A stretch of DNA of 64,000 bases from Vibrio sp. RE88 (GTDB lineage: Bacteria > Pseudomonadota > Gammaproteobacteria > Enterobacterales > Vibrionaceae): NCBI RefSeq assembly GCF_013113835.1, contig NZ_VTYQ01000009.1, forward strand, positions 62,001 through 126,000. Reading direction: 5' to 3'. The notes beneath the pieces were generated by a model. It had not been told where the DNA came from. It searched no databases and saw only the letters and a program-made list of their open reading frames with translations. Positions 55,390 through 64,000 of the stretch are shown here, one piece after another (position 1 is the first letter of the stretch; every line of letters starts with the position of its first letter). The position numbers were made by a program, and so were the translations under genes.

Positions 55390-56619
55390 ATGGCCAAAGT
55401 TTCACTGGAAAAAGACAAAATTAAGATCCTCCTGCTTGAAGGTCTTCACCCATCTTCGGTAGAAGTGCTGCAGGCTGCTGGTTACACCAATATTGAATAC
55501 CACAAAGGCTCGTTACCGGAAGACGAATTGCTAGAAGCGGTAAAGGATGTTCACTTCATCGGTATTCGCTCCCGCACTAACCTATCGCAGGAAGTGATCA
55601 ACGCAGCAGAAAAGCTAGTCGCGATTGGTTGTTTCTGTATTGGTACCAACCAAGTCGATCTTAATGCAGCCGCTGTTCGTGGTATTCCAGTGTTTAATGC
55701 CCCATTCTCGAACACACGCAGTGTGGCGGAATTGGTTCTCGGTCAAGTCCTGCTTCTACTGCGCGGGATTCCAGAAAAGAACGCCCTAGCACACCGTGGT
55801 ATCTGGAAGAAAAGCGCCGATAACTCATACGAGGCTCGAGGCAAACGCTTAGGTATTATCGGCTATGGTCACATTGGCACGCAGCTAGGTATCATCGCGG
55901 AAAACCTCGGGATGCGTGTTTACTTCTACGATATTGAGAACAAGCTATCACTTGGTAATGCCACTCAAGTACATACCATGAGTGAACTGCTGAACAAGTG
56001 TGATGTAATTTCTCTGCACGTTCCAGAAACCGCTGGCACCAAAAACATGATGGGTGCAGAAGAATTTGCTCGTATGAAACCGGGGGCGATTTTCATCAAC
56101 GCAGCGCGTGGCACTGTGGTTGATATCGAAGCACTTTGCCATGCGATGGAATCTGGTCATCTTGCTGGTGCTGCGATTGACGTATTCCCAACCGAGCCTA
56201 AAACCAACGCAGACCCATTTGAATCACCACTGCAGAAGTTCGACAATGTCATCCTGACACCACACGTGGGTGGTTCTACGCAGGAAGCTCAAGAAAACAT
56301 TGGTGTCGAAGTGGCAGGTAAACTGGCGAAATACTCTGACAACGGTTCGACGCTTTCAAGTGTTAACTTCCCTGAAGTGTCTCTGCCTGAACACCGTGAC
56401 TGTTCTCGTCTATTGCACATTCACAAAAACCGCCCAGGTATCCTGACTCAGATAAACACTATCTTTGCAGAAGAAGGCATCAACATCGCCGGTCAGTATC
56501 TACAGACTAGCGCCGATATCGGTTATGTCGTTATCGATGTTGAAACCAGCCGCTCTGAAGAAGCACTTAAGAAACTCAAAGGTATTGAAGGCACGCTACG
56601 CGCGCGTATCCTTCACTAA
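55390..56619 (+). CDS. serA: D-3-phosphoglycerate dehydrogenase
   Basis: SerA (409 aa) starts serine synthesis by oxidising 3-phosphoglycerate. The Rossmann domain has LGIIGYGHIGTQLGIIAENLG, then NAARGTVVD and TPHVGGSTQEAQENIG with the catalytic His. A C-terminal ACT domain (about 338-409; HKNRPGILTQINTIFAEEGINI) gives serine feedback. Length and layout match E. coli SerA (410 aa). It has tandem PurR-like sites upstream and its own terminator. Confidence 0.97.
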   Translation: MAKVSLEKDKIKILLLEGLHPSSVEVLQAAGYTNIEYHKGSLPEDELLEAVKDVHFIGIRSRTNLSQEVINAAEKLVAIGCFCIGTNQVDLNAAAVRGIPVFNAPFSNTRSVAELVLGQVLLLLRGIPEKNALAHRGIWKKSADNSYEARGKRLGIIGYGHIGTQLGIIAENLGMRVYFYDIENKLSLGNATQVHTMSELLNKCDVISLHVPETAGTKNMMGAEEFARMKPGAIFINAARGTVVDIEALCHAMESGHLAGAAIDVFPTEPKTNADPFESPLQKFDNVILTPHVGGSTQEAQENIGVEVAGKLAKYSDNGSTLSSVNFPEVSLPEHRDCSRLLHIHKNRPGILTQINTIFAEEGINIAGQYLQTSADIGYVVIDVETSRSEEALKKLKGIEGTLRARILH

Positions 56620-56640
56620 GTAAAACCTCAACGCTATCAA

Positions 56641-56667
56641 AGCCACTGCCGTTGCAGTGGCTTTTTT
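56641..56667 (+). terminator. serA terminator
   Basis: Stem AGCCACTGC / GCAGTGGCT with a CGTT loop and six T. Confidence 0.92.
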
Positions 56668-56706
56668 AATGCTCCACATTTCTGCCCTTACCAAACATCA
56701 CACCAT

Positions 56707-56726
56707 AATGTTCTCTTGTGAACAAA
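56707..56726. promoter_or_regulatory. Possible GlpR operator upstream of glpT
   Basis: AATGTTC, six bases, then GAACA matches both arms of the GlpR consensus AATGTTCGATAACGAACATT at the correct spacing, but the CG pairs next to the centre are missing. The rest of the 337-bp gap is AT-rich; I see no clear promoter. Confidence 0.35.
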
Positions 56727-56956
56727 AACTGTTCATTAATGAGCTTCTTAGTTATCACGAAAACTAGCAATTACGGAATCAAAGTCGAAGTTTTTCAGAC
56801 TAACTTTCTGTATTTTCGTAAAATTTAATACTTATGCAACATTTATCACAGAAATAACTCTCATTATTCATACAATGCCCAACACTTTCGAACGAAATAC
56901 ATTTTGCTCGTTCGCTTTTCCTTTACTTACCATCGCACAATAACAATGAGGTCCCT

Positions 56957-58321
56957 ATGTTTGGAATCTTCAAACCTAAGGCGCACATCGACCGCTTATC
57001 TTCCGATAAGCTCGACAGCACTTATTCCCGATTACGTTGGCAGCTCTTTATCGGTATCTTTGTCGGCTATGCTGGCTACTACTTAGTTCGAAAGAACTTC
57101 AGCTTGGCAATGCCTTACCTGATCGAACAAGGCTTTAGCCGTGGCGATCTTGGTGTTGCTTTAGCGGCAGTTTCGATTGCTTACGGCTTATCTAAATTCT
57201 TAATGGGTAGCGTCTCTGATCGATCAAACCCACGCTATTTCCTCAGTGGCGGCTTGTTGATGTCCGCACTGATCATGTTTTGCTTCGGTTTCATGCCTTG
57301 GGCAACGGGCAGCATCACGGCAATGTTCATCCTGCTTTTCCTGAATGGTTGGTTCCAAGGGATGGGTTGGCCTGCCTGTGGTAGAACCATGGTTCACTGG
57401 TGGTCACGCAAAGAACGTGGGGAAGTCGTTTCAGTATGGAATGTCGCCCACAACGTAGGCGGAGGTCTGATTGGTCCTCTCTTCATCCTTGGGCTATGGG
57501 CATTTAATGACGACTGGCGTACCGCTTTTTACGTTCCTGCCTTTTTCGCCACGCTGGTTGCCATTTTTGTCTGGATGACAGTCCGTGACACGCCACAATC
57601 CTGCGGCTTGCCACCCATTGAAGAATATAAAAACGACTACCCAGACGATTACGATAAATCGCATGAAAAGGAAATGACGGCCAAAGAAATCTTCTTTAAG
57701 TACGTTTTTTCTAACAAGCTACTTTGGTCAATTGCCATTGCGAACGCGTTTGTTTATCTGATCCGCTATGGCGTGCTTGACTGGGCACCGGTTTACCTCA
57801 AAGAAGCAAAAGACTTCACAGTTGATAAATCTTCATGGGCTTACTTCCTTTACGAGTGGGCAGGTATTCCGGGCACCTTATTGTGTGGTTGGATTTCTGA
57901 CAAGCTGTTCAAAGGTCGCCGCGCTCCAGCCGGTATCCTGTTTATGGCCTTAGTAACTGTTGCCGTCTTGGTTTACTGGTTCAACCCAGCCGGTAACCCT
58001 GCGGTAGACATGATGGCACTGGTTGCCATTGGCTTCCTGATTTACGGTCCGGTTATGTTGATCGGTTTGTATGCTCTTGAACTTGCACCGAAAAAAGCCG
58101 CAGGTACCGCTGCTGGTCTAACCGGACTATTTGGTTACCTAGGCGGTGCAGTGGCTGCTAACGCGATTCTGGGTTACACCGTGGATCACTTTGGCTGGGA
58201 TGGTGGATTTATCATTCTCGTAGCATCTTGTATCGCGTCGATTATTTGTCTAATTTATGCATTTATTGGCGAGCGTGCTCACCATAAACAGAAAGAAGCC
58301 GAAAAGGCAGCACTCGCTTAA
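56957..58321 (+). CDS. glpT: Glycerol-3-phosphate transporter GlpT
   Basis: GlpT (454 aa) is a 12-helix MFS antiporter exchanging glycerol-3-phosphate for phosphate. The organophosphate:Pi antiporter features are clear: start MFGIFKPKAHIDRL, YYLVRKNFSLAMPYLIEQG (with the substrate-site Arg), SDRSNPRYFLSGGL, and NGWFQGMGWPACGRTMVHWWSRKERG. Length equals E. coli GlpT (452 aa). It is followed by glpQ, forming a glycerophosphodiester use operon. Confidence 0.97.
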   Translation: MFGIFKPKAHIDRLSSDKLDSTYSRLRWQLFIGIFVGYAGYYLVRKNFSLAMPYLIEQGFSRGDLGVALAAVSIAYGLSKFLMGSVSDRSNPRYFLSGGLLMSALIMFCFGFMPWATGSITAMFILLFLNGWFQGMGWPACGRTMVHWWSRKERGEVVSVWNVAHNVGGGLIGPLFILGLWAFNDDWRTAFYVPAFFATLVAIFVWMTVRDTPQSCGLPPIEEYKNDYPDDYDKSHEKEMTAKEIFFKYVFSNKLLWSIAIANAFVYLIRYGVLDWAPVYLKEAKDFTVDKSSWAYFLYEWAGIPGTLLCGWISDKLFKGRRAPAGILFMALVTVAVLVYWFNPAGNPAVDMMALVAIGFLIYGPVMLIGLYALELAPKKAAGTAAGLTGLFGYLGGAVAANAILGYTVDHFGWDGGFIILVASCIASIICLIYAFIGERAHHKQKEAEKAALA

Positions 58322-58332
58322 TACTCATCAAA

Positions 58333-58356
58333 GAGGCAGCATCGCTGCCTCATTTT
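58333..58356 (+). terminator. Intercistronic hairpin between glpT and glpQ
   Basis: GAGGCAGC / GCTGCCTC with a three-base loop, then ATTTT. The short U-run suggests partial termination or protection of the glpT mRNA 3' end rather than a full stop. Confidence 0.6.
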
Positions 58357-58372
58357 AATCAAGGAATGAAGA

Positions 58373-59428
58373 ATGAAAACAACGTCAGTTTGCGCTACAT
58401 TTCTGGCTCTTAGCCTATCTGCTGGAGCTTTGGCTAAGCCTCTAGTCATCGCTCACCGCGGCGCGTCAGGCTATCTGCCAGAACATACTCTAGAAGCAAA
58501 AGCTTTGGCTTACGCAATGAAACCGGATTACATCGAGCAAGATGTTGTCATGACTAAAGATGATCAGTTGGTTGTCCTTCACGATCATTATTTAGATCGA
58601 GTCACCGATGTGGCAGAGCGCTACCCTGATCGTGCTCGCGCTGATGGCCGCTATTATGCGATTGACTTTACGCTTGCAGAAATCAAAACCCTAAAGGTGA
58701 CTGAAGGGTTCAATATTGACGACAATGGCAATAAAGTTGCGGGTTATCCGACTCGTTTTCCGATGTGGAAATCCGATTTCAGCGTCCCTACTCTGGCTGA
58801 AGAAATTGAGCTGATTCAAGGGCTCAACAAGACACTTGGTTACGATATTGGTATCTACCCTGAAATCAAAGCCCCTTGGTTCCACCGTCATGAAGGCAAA
58901 GACATCTCTTCCGCAGTGCTTAAGCTATTAAAGCAGTACGGCTATGACAGTCAGGATGACAAAGTGTACCTGCAATGCTTTGACGCCAATGAGCTCAAAC
59001 GCATTAACGATGAACTCATGCCTAGTATGGACATGGATCTCAAGTTAGTGCAGCTGATGGCTTACACTGACTGGAACGAAACCATGGTCTACAAAGGCGA
59101 TACGGCAACCCCGTACAGCTATGATTGGATGTTCGAATCAGGCGCAATGAAGGAAGTTGCTAAGTACGCCGAAGGCATTGGCCCTTGGAAACCTATGCTG
59201 GTCGATGATAAATCAACCAAAGACAACATTATTATCAAACCGTTGATGAAAGAGGCAAAAGCAGCAGGCCTAGATGTCCATCCATACACTTTCCGAGCCG
59301 ATCCTGGCCGTATTCCGAGTTATACGGATAGCTTCGAGGGAATGATGGATATCTTCTACAATCAGGTCAAAGTAGATGGCCTGTTTACCGATTTCCCAGA
59401 CAAAGCAGTCAGCTTTCTCAACAAATAA
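58373..59428 (+). CDS. glpQ: Periplasmic glycerophosphodiester phosphodiesterase GlpQ
   Basis: GlpQ (351 aa) hydrolyses deacylated phospholipids to glycerol-3-phosphate in the periplasm, feeding GlpT. Signal peptide MKTTSVCATFLALSLSAGALA is followed by the GDPD core VIAHRGASGYLPEHTLEAKALAYAM, with catalytic His, and EQDVVMTKDDQLVVLHDHYLDRVTDV with metal Glu/Asp and the second His. Length fits E. coli GlpQ (358 aa). AAGGA lies 8 bp before the ATG. Confidence 0.96.
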   Translation: MKTTSVCATFLALSLSAGALAKPLVIAHRGASGYLPEHTLEAKALAYAMKPDYIEQDVVMTKDDQLVVLHDHYLDRVTDVAERYPDRARADGRYYAIDFTLAEIKTLKVTEGFNIDDNGNKVAGYPTRFPMWKSDFSVPTLAEEIELIQGLNKTLGYDIGIYPEIKAPWFHRHEGKDISSAVLKLLKQYGYDSQDDKVYLQCFDANELKRINDELMPSMDMDLKLVQLMAYTDWNETMVYKGDTATPYSYDWMFESGAMKEVAKYAEGIGPWKPMLVDDKSTKDNIIIKPLMKEAKAAGLDVHPYTFRADPGRIPSYTDSFEGMMDIFYNQVKVDGLFTDFPDKAVSFLNK

Positions 59429-59439
59429 TCCTTAAACAA

Positions 59440-59468
59440 AAAAGCCTTAGTCCATGACTAAGGCTTTT
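59440..59468. terminator. Bidirectional terminator between glpQ and ilvH
   Basis: AAAAGCCTTAGTC / GACTAAGGCTTTT, a 13-bp perfect stem with A and T tracts on both strands. Confidence 0.9.
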
Positions 59469-59488
59469 CTTTTACAACTCGTATCAAG

Positions 59489-59983
59489 CTAAGGTTTTAG
59501 TGAACGCTCACCGCGTGCAATCCCCACCACACCACTTCGCGCAACCTCAATGACATCGGTCACTTCGGAAATCGCTTGAATGAACGCATCCAGCTTTTCA
59601 CTGGTACCCGCTAGTTGAACCGTGTATTGAGAAGCAGTGACATCAACAATCTGACCACGGAAGATATCCGCTGTACGCTTTACTTCTGCACGAGCAAAAC
59701 CGCTGGCTTTCACTTTAACCATCATCAGCTCGCGCTCAATATGATCAAGTTCGGTAACTTCCTGAACTTTCAAGACATCGATCAACTTATTGAGCTGTTT
59801 CTGGATCTGTTCAAGCTGCATATCATCGGAAATCGTTGTGATGTTCAAACGCGACAGCGTTTCATCATCTGTCGGTGATACGGTTAACGACTCAATGTTG
59901 TAGCCACGTTGTGAGAACAGACCTACCACTCGGGATAACGCACCCGGTTGGTTTTCCATTAGCAGTGAAATAATGTGTCTCAT
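59489..59983 (-). CDS. ilvH: Acetolactate synthase small (regulatory) subunit
   Basis: IlvH (164 aa) gives valine feedback to acetolactate synthase III. The ACT domain starts MRHIISLLMENQPGALSRVVGLFSQRGYNIESLTV, with family C-terminal ACT-like domain following (about 80-160). Length matches E. coli IlvH (163 aa). It is 1 bp after the ilvI stop. Confidence 0.96.
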   Translation of the reverse strand: MRHIISLLMENQPGALSRVVGLFSQRGYNIESLTVSPTDDETLSRLNITTISDDMQLEQIQKQLNKLIDVLKVQEVTELDHIERELMMVKVKASGFARAEVKRTADIFRGQIVDVTASQYTVQLAGTSEKLDAFIQAISEVTDVIEVARSGVVGIARGERSLKP

Positions 59984-59984
59984 A

Positions 59985-61709
59985 TTATGTTCTCTCCGTT
60001 TTGCTTAGCCACATCTTGTCCATACCTTCGCCTTTGATTTGCATTGGGTACACATGCTCAGTTTCATCAACATTGATATCAACAAACACTAAACGATCTT
60101 TCATTTCTAATGCTTGTTTCAATCCAGACTCAAGCTGATCTGGAGTTTCAATGCGAATCCCCGCATGTCCGTATGCTTCTGCAATCGCAACGAAGTCCGG
60201 AACGGAGCTCATATATGAGTTAGAATGTCTTCCTTGGTAAACAATGTCTTGCCACTGTTTCACCATACCTAGGAAACGGTTATTCAGGTTAATGATCTTG
60301 ACTGGGATATCATATTGCAGCGCCGTCGACAGTTCCTGAATGTTCATCTGGATACTGCCATCACCGGTCACGACCACAACCTCTTCATCAGGCTTAGCAA
60401 ATTTAACCCCAAGGCCAGCTGGCAGACCGAAGCCCATCGTGCCGAGACCACCAGAATTAATCCAGCGACGTGGTTTATTAAACGGATAGTAAAGCGCTGC
60501 GAACATCTGGTGCTGACCCACATCAGAAGCAACGTACGCATCACCATTTGTCAACTTGTGTAGTACTTCAATCACCTGTTGCGGTTTAATACGCTCAGGC
60601 GTGGATTCATAAGACAGGCACTCACGGTCACGCCAAGTCTGGATATCATCCCACCAGCTTTGAAGCGCTTCGCCATCATTGGTCGCGCCTTGCTCTTCCA
60701 GCAGTGACACCATACTCGCCAGTACTTTCTCCGCAGAGCCAACAATAGGCAGGTCTGCTTTGACGTTCTTCGAGATAGATGACGGGTCAATATCAATATG
60801 CATTACTTTGGCATTCGGACAATACTTTTCCAGATTGTTGGTGGTTCGATCATCAAATCGCACACCGATACCAAAGATTAAGTCTGCGTTGTGCATGGCC
60901 ATATTGGCCTCATACACACCATGCATCCCCAGCATACCAAGAGAATTTTTATGCGTACCCGGGAAAGCGCCTAGCCCCATCAAAGTGCTGACAACAGGTA
61001 AGTTTAATGCCTCTGACAGTTTCAGAATCTGCTCATCCGCTTCAGAAATTACGGCGCCGCCACCGACGTAAAGAACCGGCTTTTTCGCCGCAAGTAGTGC
61101 TTTCAAGGCCTTTTTGATCTGGCCTTTGTGACCCGTCGTGGTTGGCTTATATGAACGCATTGAAATACTGGCAGGATATTCGTATGGCAGTTTGATCTGC
61201 GGATTCATCACATCTTTTGGCAGATCGATAACAACCGGGCCAGGACGCCCTGTTGTCGAAATATAGAAAGCTTTCTTCATGATTTCAGGAATATCTTCTG
61301 CTTTCTTAACCAAGAAGCTGTGTTTAACAATCGGACGCGAGACGCCGACAATATCACACTCTTGGAAAGCATCATTACCAATCAGGCTGTTAGGTACGTT
61401 ACCTGAAATCACGATCATAGGAATCGAGTCCATGTACGCGGTCGCAATACCTGTCACAGTATTGGTCGCGCCTGGACCAGAGCACACCAGAACCACACCT
61501 GGTTTGCCAGTTGCACGGGTATAGCCATCTGCCATATGGGTAGCGGCTTGTTCATGACGAACTAGGACGTGCTTGATTTGATCTGTCTTAGCATGAAGTG
61601 CATCGTAGATATCCAAAACGGAACCGCCTGGATATCCGAAAATTTGTTCAACACCTTCTTCGATCAGAGATTGAACGACCATCTCCGCACCGGACAACAT
61701 TGCTGCCAT
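59985..61709 (-). CDS. ilvI: Acetolactate synthase large (catalytic) subunit
   Basis: IlvI (574 aa) condenses pyruvate with pyruvate or 2-ketobutyrate in branched-chain amino acid synthesis; cofactors TPP, Mg and FAD. The TPP-binding motif reads VVVTGDGSIQMNIQELSTALQYDIPVKIINLNN (about 440-472). The N-terminus has MVVQSLIEEGVEQIFGYPGGSVLDIYDAL with the catalytic Glu in RHEQAATHMADGY. GAGGAG lies 5 bp before the ATG. Length equals E. coli IlvI, and pairing with ilvH indicates isozyme III. Confidence 0.97.
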   Translation of the reverse strand: MAAMLSGAEMVVQSLIEEGVEQIFGYPGGSVLDIYDALHAKTDQIKHVLVRHEQAATHMADGYTRATGKPGVVLVCSGPGATNTVTGIATAYMDSIPMIVISGNVPNSLIGNDAFQECDIVGVSRPIVKHSFLVKKAEDIPEIMKKAFYISTTGRPGPVVIDLPKDVMNPQIKLPYEYPASISMRSYKPTTTGHKGQIKKALKALLAAKKPVLYVGGGAVISEADEQILKLSEALNLPVVSTLMGLGAFPGTHKNSLGMLGMHGVYEANMAMHNADLIFGIGVRFDDRTTNNLEKYCPNAKVMHIDIDPSSISKNVKADLPIVGSAEKVLASMVSLLEEQGATNDGEALQSWWDDIQTWRDRECLSYESTPERIKPQQVIEVLHKLTNGDAYVASDVGQHQMFAALYYPFNKPRRWINSGGLGTMGFGLPAGLGVKFAKPDEEVVVVTGDGSIQMNIQELSTALQYDIPVKIINLNNRFLGMVKQWQDIVYQGRHSNSYMSSVPDFVAIAEAYGHAGIRIETPDQLESGLKQALEMKDRLVFVDINVDETEHVYPMQIKGEGMDKMWLSKTERT

Positions 61710-62071
61710 ATTATTCTCCTCACCAGTTTACCAATTAATAAGGTCAACTAATTGGGCTGGTTTTACATAGTCTAGGGCTTATTCGTAGCCTAAATCGAAA
61801 TACTTCCACTTTTTCGGCTATGCCTTGTTCTGTCGTAACAGAAAACAAGTTCACGCAACAAATGTAACGTTTTCTTATCAAAGGATCTAATGCGACTAAA
61901 CTCTCATTTTAAACAAGATGCTATTTATCAAACTAATATAAGGAAAGAACACCATCCAAAACATAAAAATCAGAAAATATGACAAATAAATACCAAAAAT
62001 TCAGAGTAAAATATTATCCAGCACTGCATCACTACAACATTTTTACCACAAAAGTCGTAAAATTCAGGCAT
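61710..62071. other. AT-rich upstream region of ilvIH
   Basis: About 360 bp without a gene. It is AT-rich, especially 61860-62070. A hairpin CTTGTT-CTGT / ACAG-AA-AACAAG lies near 61824-61851. No leader peptide rich in Leu/Val/Ile codons was found on the - strand, so classical attenuation is not supported. Lrp-type control, known for E. coli ilvIH, would fit the AT-rich region but is inference. Confidence 0.4.
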
Positions 62072-62115
62072 AAAAAATCCCTCATCGGCTAATTTGAACC
62101 GACTGAGGGATTTTT
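62072..62115 (-). terminator. Terminator of the acyl-CoA synthetase gene
   Basis: AAAAATCCCTCA / TGAGGGATTTTT forms a 12-bp outer stem, with CGG / CCG inside; six U follow on the - strand. It is 31 bp after the stop. Confidence 0.9.
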
Positions 62116-62145
62116 AAACACTTCGAAATTTAACTTGTCAGAGAT

Positions 62146-63954
62146 TTACTTTTTCATTGCCGTATCACTGTACATTTCTTCAATTTCGTCCTGATATTTG
62201 TCGTTAATAACCTTACGGCGCAGTTTCTGAGTTGGGGTTAACTCACCTTCATCCATCGAGAAGGCTTTCGGTAGCAATTTGAACTTCTTAACCTGCTCAA
62301 ACTTCGCCAGCTCTTGTTGCAGGTCATTCACCCGTTTTTCGAGCATTTCTACCACTTGATGATGCTTAATCAGTTCAACACGATCATGGTATTTGATGTT
62401 CAGCTCTTTCGCGTACTCTTCCAAACTGTCGTAGCACGGCACAATAAGCGCAGAAACAAACTTACGCGTATCCGCAATCACGGCGATCTGCTCGATAAAG
62501 TGGTCTTTACCGATTGCCCCTTCGATCATCTGCGGTGCAATGTACTTACCACCAGACGTTTTCATCAGCTCTTTAATGCGATCGGTAATAAACAAGTTGC
62601 CGTCTTCATCAATATGGCCCGCATCCCCAGTTTTGAGGAAGCCATGCTCATCAAACGTTTTTGCCGTTTCTTCCGGCATCTTGTAGTAACCACGCATCAC
62701 CATAGGGCCACGGACGAGAATTTCGTTGTTTTCGCCAATCTTTACCTGTGCACCAGGCATGGCCATGCCTATGGAATCTGGGTTGAAGCTATTGTCTGCC
62801 CAACAAGACACCGTCGCTGTCGTTTCTGTCATGCCGTAACCAAGCTTGACGTTAATTCCCATCGCATGGAAAAAGCGGCCAATCGTCTCATCCAACTTCG
62901 CACCACCACATGGCATAAAGTTAATTCGACCACCCAGTAGAGCGCGTAGCTTGGACAGCACCAACTTGTCAGCCAACTGATGAGACTTTTTCAAAATGAA
63001 AGAAGGTTGACGTCCTTCCTGATCGCAGGCAGCCATTTTGGCGCCCATATTCACAGCCCAAGTAAACAATACTTTGCGAATCATCGGGGCCTTGGAAACT
63101 TTTTCATGAATGGCGGAGAAGATTTTCTCGTAAAAACGCGGAACCGCACACATCACTGTCGGTTGAACTTCGCTTAATGCTTCACGAACCTGCATCGTAT
63201 CCTGCAGGTAACAGTTGGTGGCACCACGATACAATACGTAGAAAGTCCATGCTCGCTCAAACACGTGTGATAAAGGTAGGAAACAAAGCGAAACATCATC
63301 TTGAGACAAACTTAATCGGGCGTCATGACCTTCAAGCTGAGCGGCAACATTGCCATAGTCCAGCATCACCCCTTTTGGCTGACCCGTTGTACCTGAGGTG
63401 TAAATCAAGGTCAGCAAGTCTTCAATATTGGCATCATCAAGACGGGTATCTAACTCGTCCTGCATGGCTTTATCAGCCGCAACGACGAACTGTTGCCATG
63501 AGCGCGCAAAACCATAGTCGCCTACATCCACATCGTCCGACATCGCCACAACCAATTCCAATTGCGGGCATTGTTCAAAAATCGACACAGCCGCATCAAA
63601 CTGGGCCTGTTCGCCGACAAATAAGATACGCACATCAGCGTCTTGCAGAATGTAGGAAGATTGCGCTGCGGTATTAGTAGGGTAAATAGGCACTGTCACC
63701 GCACGGGTTTGAAGTGCCGCGAAATCCGTGATGGTCCACTGAGGCATATTGTTGGCAAAGATGCCGATTTTGTCTTGGACTTTTATGCCGTGCGTCAATA
63801 ACGCAAGCGATAATGCATCTATCTGCTGGCCAAACTGCTTCCAACTAATGCCGTTCCACATCTCACCCACTTTATGTTTAAGAGCAATACGGTCACCGCT
63901 TTTGGCAATTTGTTCGCGAATTTTTTTTACAATATGAAAATCTAAGTTGGCCAT
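62146..63954 (-). CDS. AMP-dependent acyl-CoA synthetase (long-chain, FAA1-like)
   Basis: A 602-aa ANL-superfamily enzyme that activates a carboxylic acid, probably a long-chain fatty acid, via an acyl-AMP intermediate. Core motifs: LTLIYTSGTTGQPKGVMLDYGN (AMP-binding P-loop), GYGMTETTATVSC, and the hinge FLKTGDAGHIDEDGNLFITDRIKELMKTSGGKYIAPQ with the conserved Lys. The closest type is the FAA1-like long form, distinct from FadD. Substrate range is not readable. A perfect palindrome (63969-63988) lies just upstream of the ATG. Confidence 0.88.
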   Translation of the reverse strand: MANLDFHIVKKIREQIAKSGDRIALKHKVGEMWNGISWKQFGQQIDALSLALLTHGIKVQDKIGIFANNMPQWTITDFAALQTRAVTVPIYPTNTAAQSSYILQDADVRILFVGEQAQFDAAVSIFEQCPQLELVVAMSDDVDVGDYGFARSWQQFVVAADKAMQDELDTRLDDANIEDLLTLIYTSGTTGQPKGVMLDYGNVAAQLEGHDARLSLSQDDVSLCFLPLSHVFERAWTFYVLYRGATNCYLQDTMQVREALSEVQPTVMCAVPRFYEKIFSAIHEKVSKAPMIRKVLFTWAVNMGAKMAACDQEGRQPSFILKKSHQLADKLVLSKLRALLGGRINFMPCGGAKLDETIGRFFHAMGINVKLGYGMTETTATVSCWADNSFNPDSIGMAMPGAQVKIGENNEILVRGPMVMRGYYKMPEETAKTFDEHGFLKTGDAGHIDEDGNLFITDRIKELMKTSGGKYIAPQMIEGAIGKDHFIEQIAVIADTRKFVSALIVPCYDSLEEYAKELNIKYHDRVELIKHHQVVEMLEKRVNDLQQELAKFEQVKKFKLLPKAFSMDEGELTPTQKLRRKVINDKYQDEIEEMYSDTAMKK

Positions 63955-63968
63955 CTCTAACTACCTTT

Positions 63969-63988
63969 AAGCTTACACCTGTAAGCTT
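63969..63988. promoter_or_regulatory. Palindrome just upstream of the acyl-CoA synthetase
   Basis: AAGCTTACA-CC-TGTAAGCTT, a perfect nine-base inverted repeat 15-34 bp before the ATG, followed by TTTT on the + strand. As there is no + strand gene to end, an operator or a leader hairpin is more likely than a terminator. The regulator is unknown. Confidence 0.4.
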
Positions 63989-64000
63989 TTTTGAGCGCAC

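Noticed and set aside
61710..62071. Attenuator leader peptide for ilvIH
   Set aside because: No short - strand frame rich in Leu, Val or Ile codons followed by a terminator was found before ilvI.
62314..62940. 208-codon frame antisense to the acyl-CoA synthetase
   Set aside because: It is a shadow of a clear gene; the codon pattern follows the opposite strand and no domain is visible.

Overview
The window is ordinary core chromosome of a marine gammaproteobacterium, almost certainly a Vibrio (Vibrionaceae, large chromosome). This rests on the gene set (ThrLABC, ArcA, ExeAB/GspAB, BarA, RpoE-RseABC, ZapA-6S RNA-Fau-RpiA-SerA, IlvIH, GlpTQ), on gene orders shared with enterobacteria but with Vibrio-type differences, and on protein sequences that read like Vibrio proteins throughout. 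The species cannot be fixed from sequence alone. I see no prophage, insertion sequence, CRISPR array, tRNA or rRNA. Essentially every gene belongs to a recognised family; two small proteins (7327-7788 and 49772-49978) have no function I can name.

Layout. 1-2115 (+): end of a CobD/CbiB-type cobalamin gene, btuF, and a TRIC/YicG-type channel. 2179-7125 (-): the threonine operon thrLABC with a complete leader peptide and attenuator. 7327-9731: a small envelope protein, an RraA-like protein, a DUF3293 protein and arcA with a perfect FNR box upstream. 9872-15559 (-): hldE, glnE and a chemotaxis receptor. 15679-24754: a K+ channel, a CYTH-CHAD triphosphatase, a DUF47/PiT phosphate transport pair, a YgiM-like SH3 protein, gspAB and cca. 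24900-35685: eno, pyrG, mazG, relA, rlmD (all -) and divergent barA; the relA-mazG gap, where E. coli has mazEF, holds repeat-like DNA instead. 35670-44883 (-): acpS, pdxJ, recO / era, rnc, lepB, lepA / rseC, rseB, rseA, rpoE. 45267-49144: nadB, ygfX-sdhE, ygfZ and a YbaK-like deacylase. 49145-49771: the longest gene-free stretch, with a candidate structured RNA ending in a strong terminator. 50032-53050 (-): ubiI, ubiH, ygfB. 53286-56619 (+): zapA, 6S RNA, fau, rpiA, serA. 56957-59428 (+): glpT-glpQ. 59489-63954 (-): ilvIH and an acyl-CoA synthetase.

How the genes work together. The window is rich in amino-acid supply (threonine, serine, branched-chain), the stringent response (relA next to mazG, pyrG and eno), envelope stress (rpoE-rseABC beside lepA/lepB), redox adaptation (arcA, ubiquinone hydroxylases, nadB, sdhE), nitrogen control (glnE) and phosphate or glycerophosphodiester uptake (PiT, glpT/glpQ).

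Most worth a second look: the structured RNA candidate at 49288-49476; tandem PurR-like boxes exactly 30 bp apart upstream of serA; a 17-bp perfect terminator hairpin lying inside the ygfX reading frame just after sdhE; an ERIC-like inverted repeat between relA and mazG; and three convergent gene pairs in which the terminator of one gene is written inside the coding sequence of its neighbour (CYTH gene/K+ channel, barA/acpS, nadB/ygfX).
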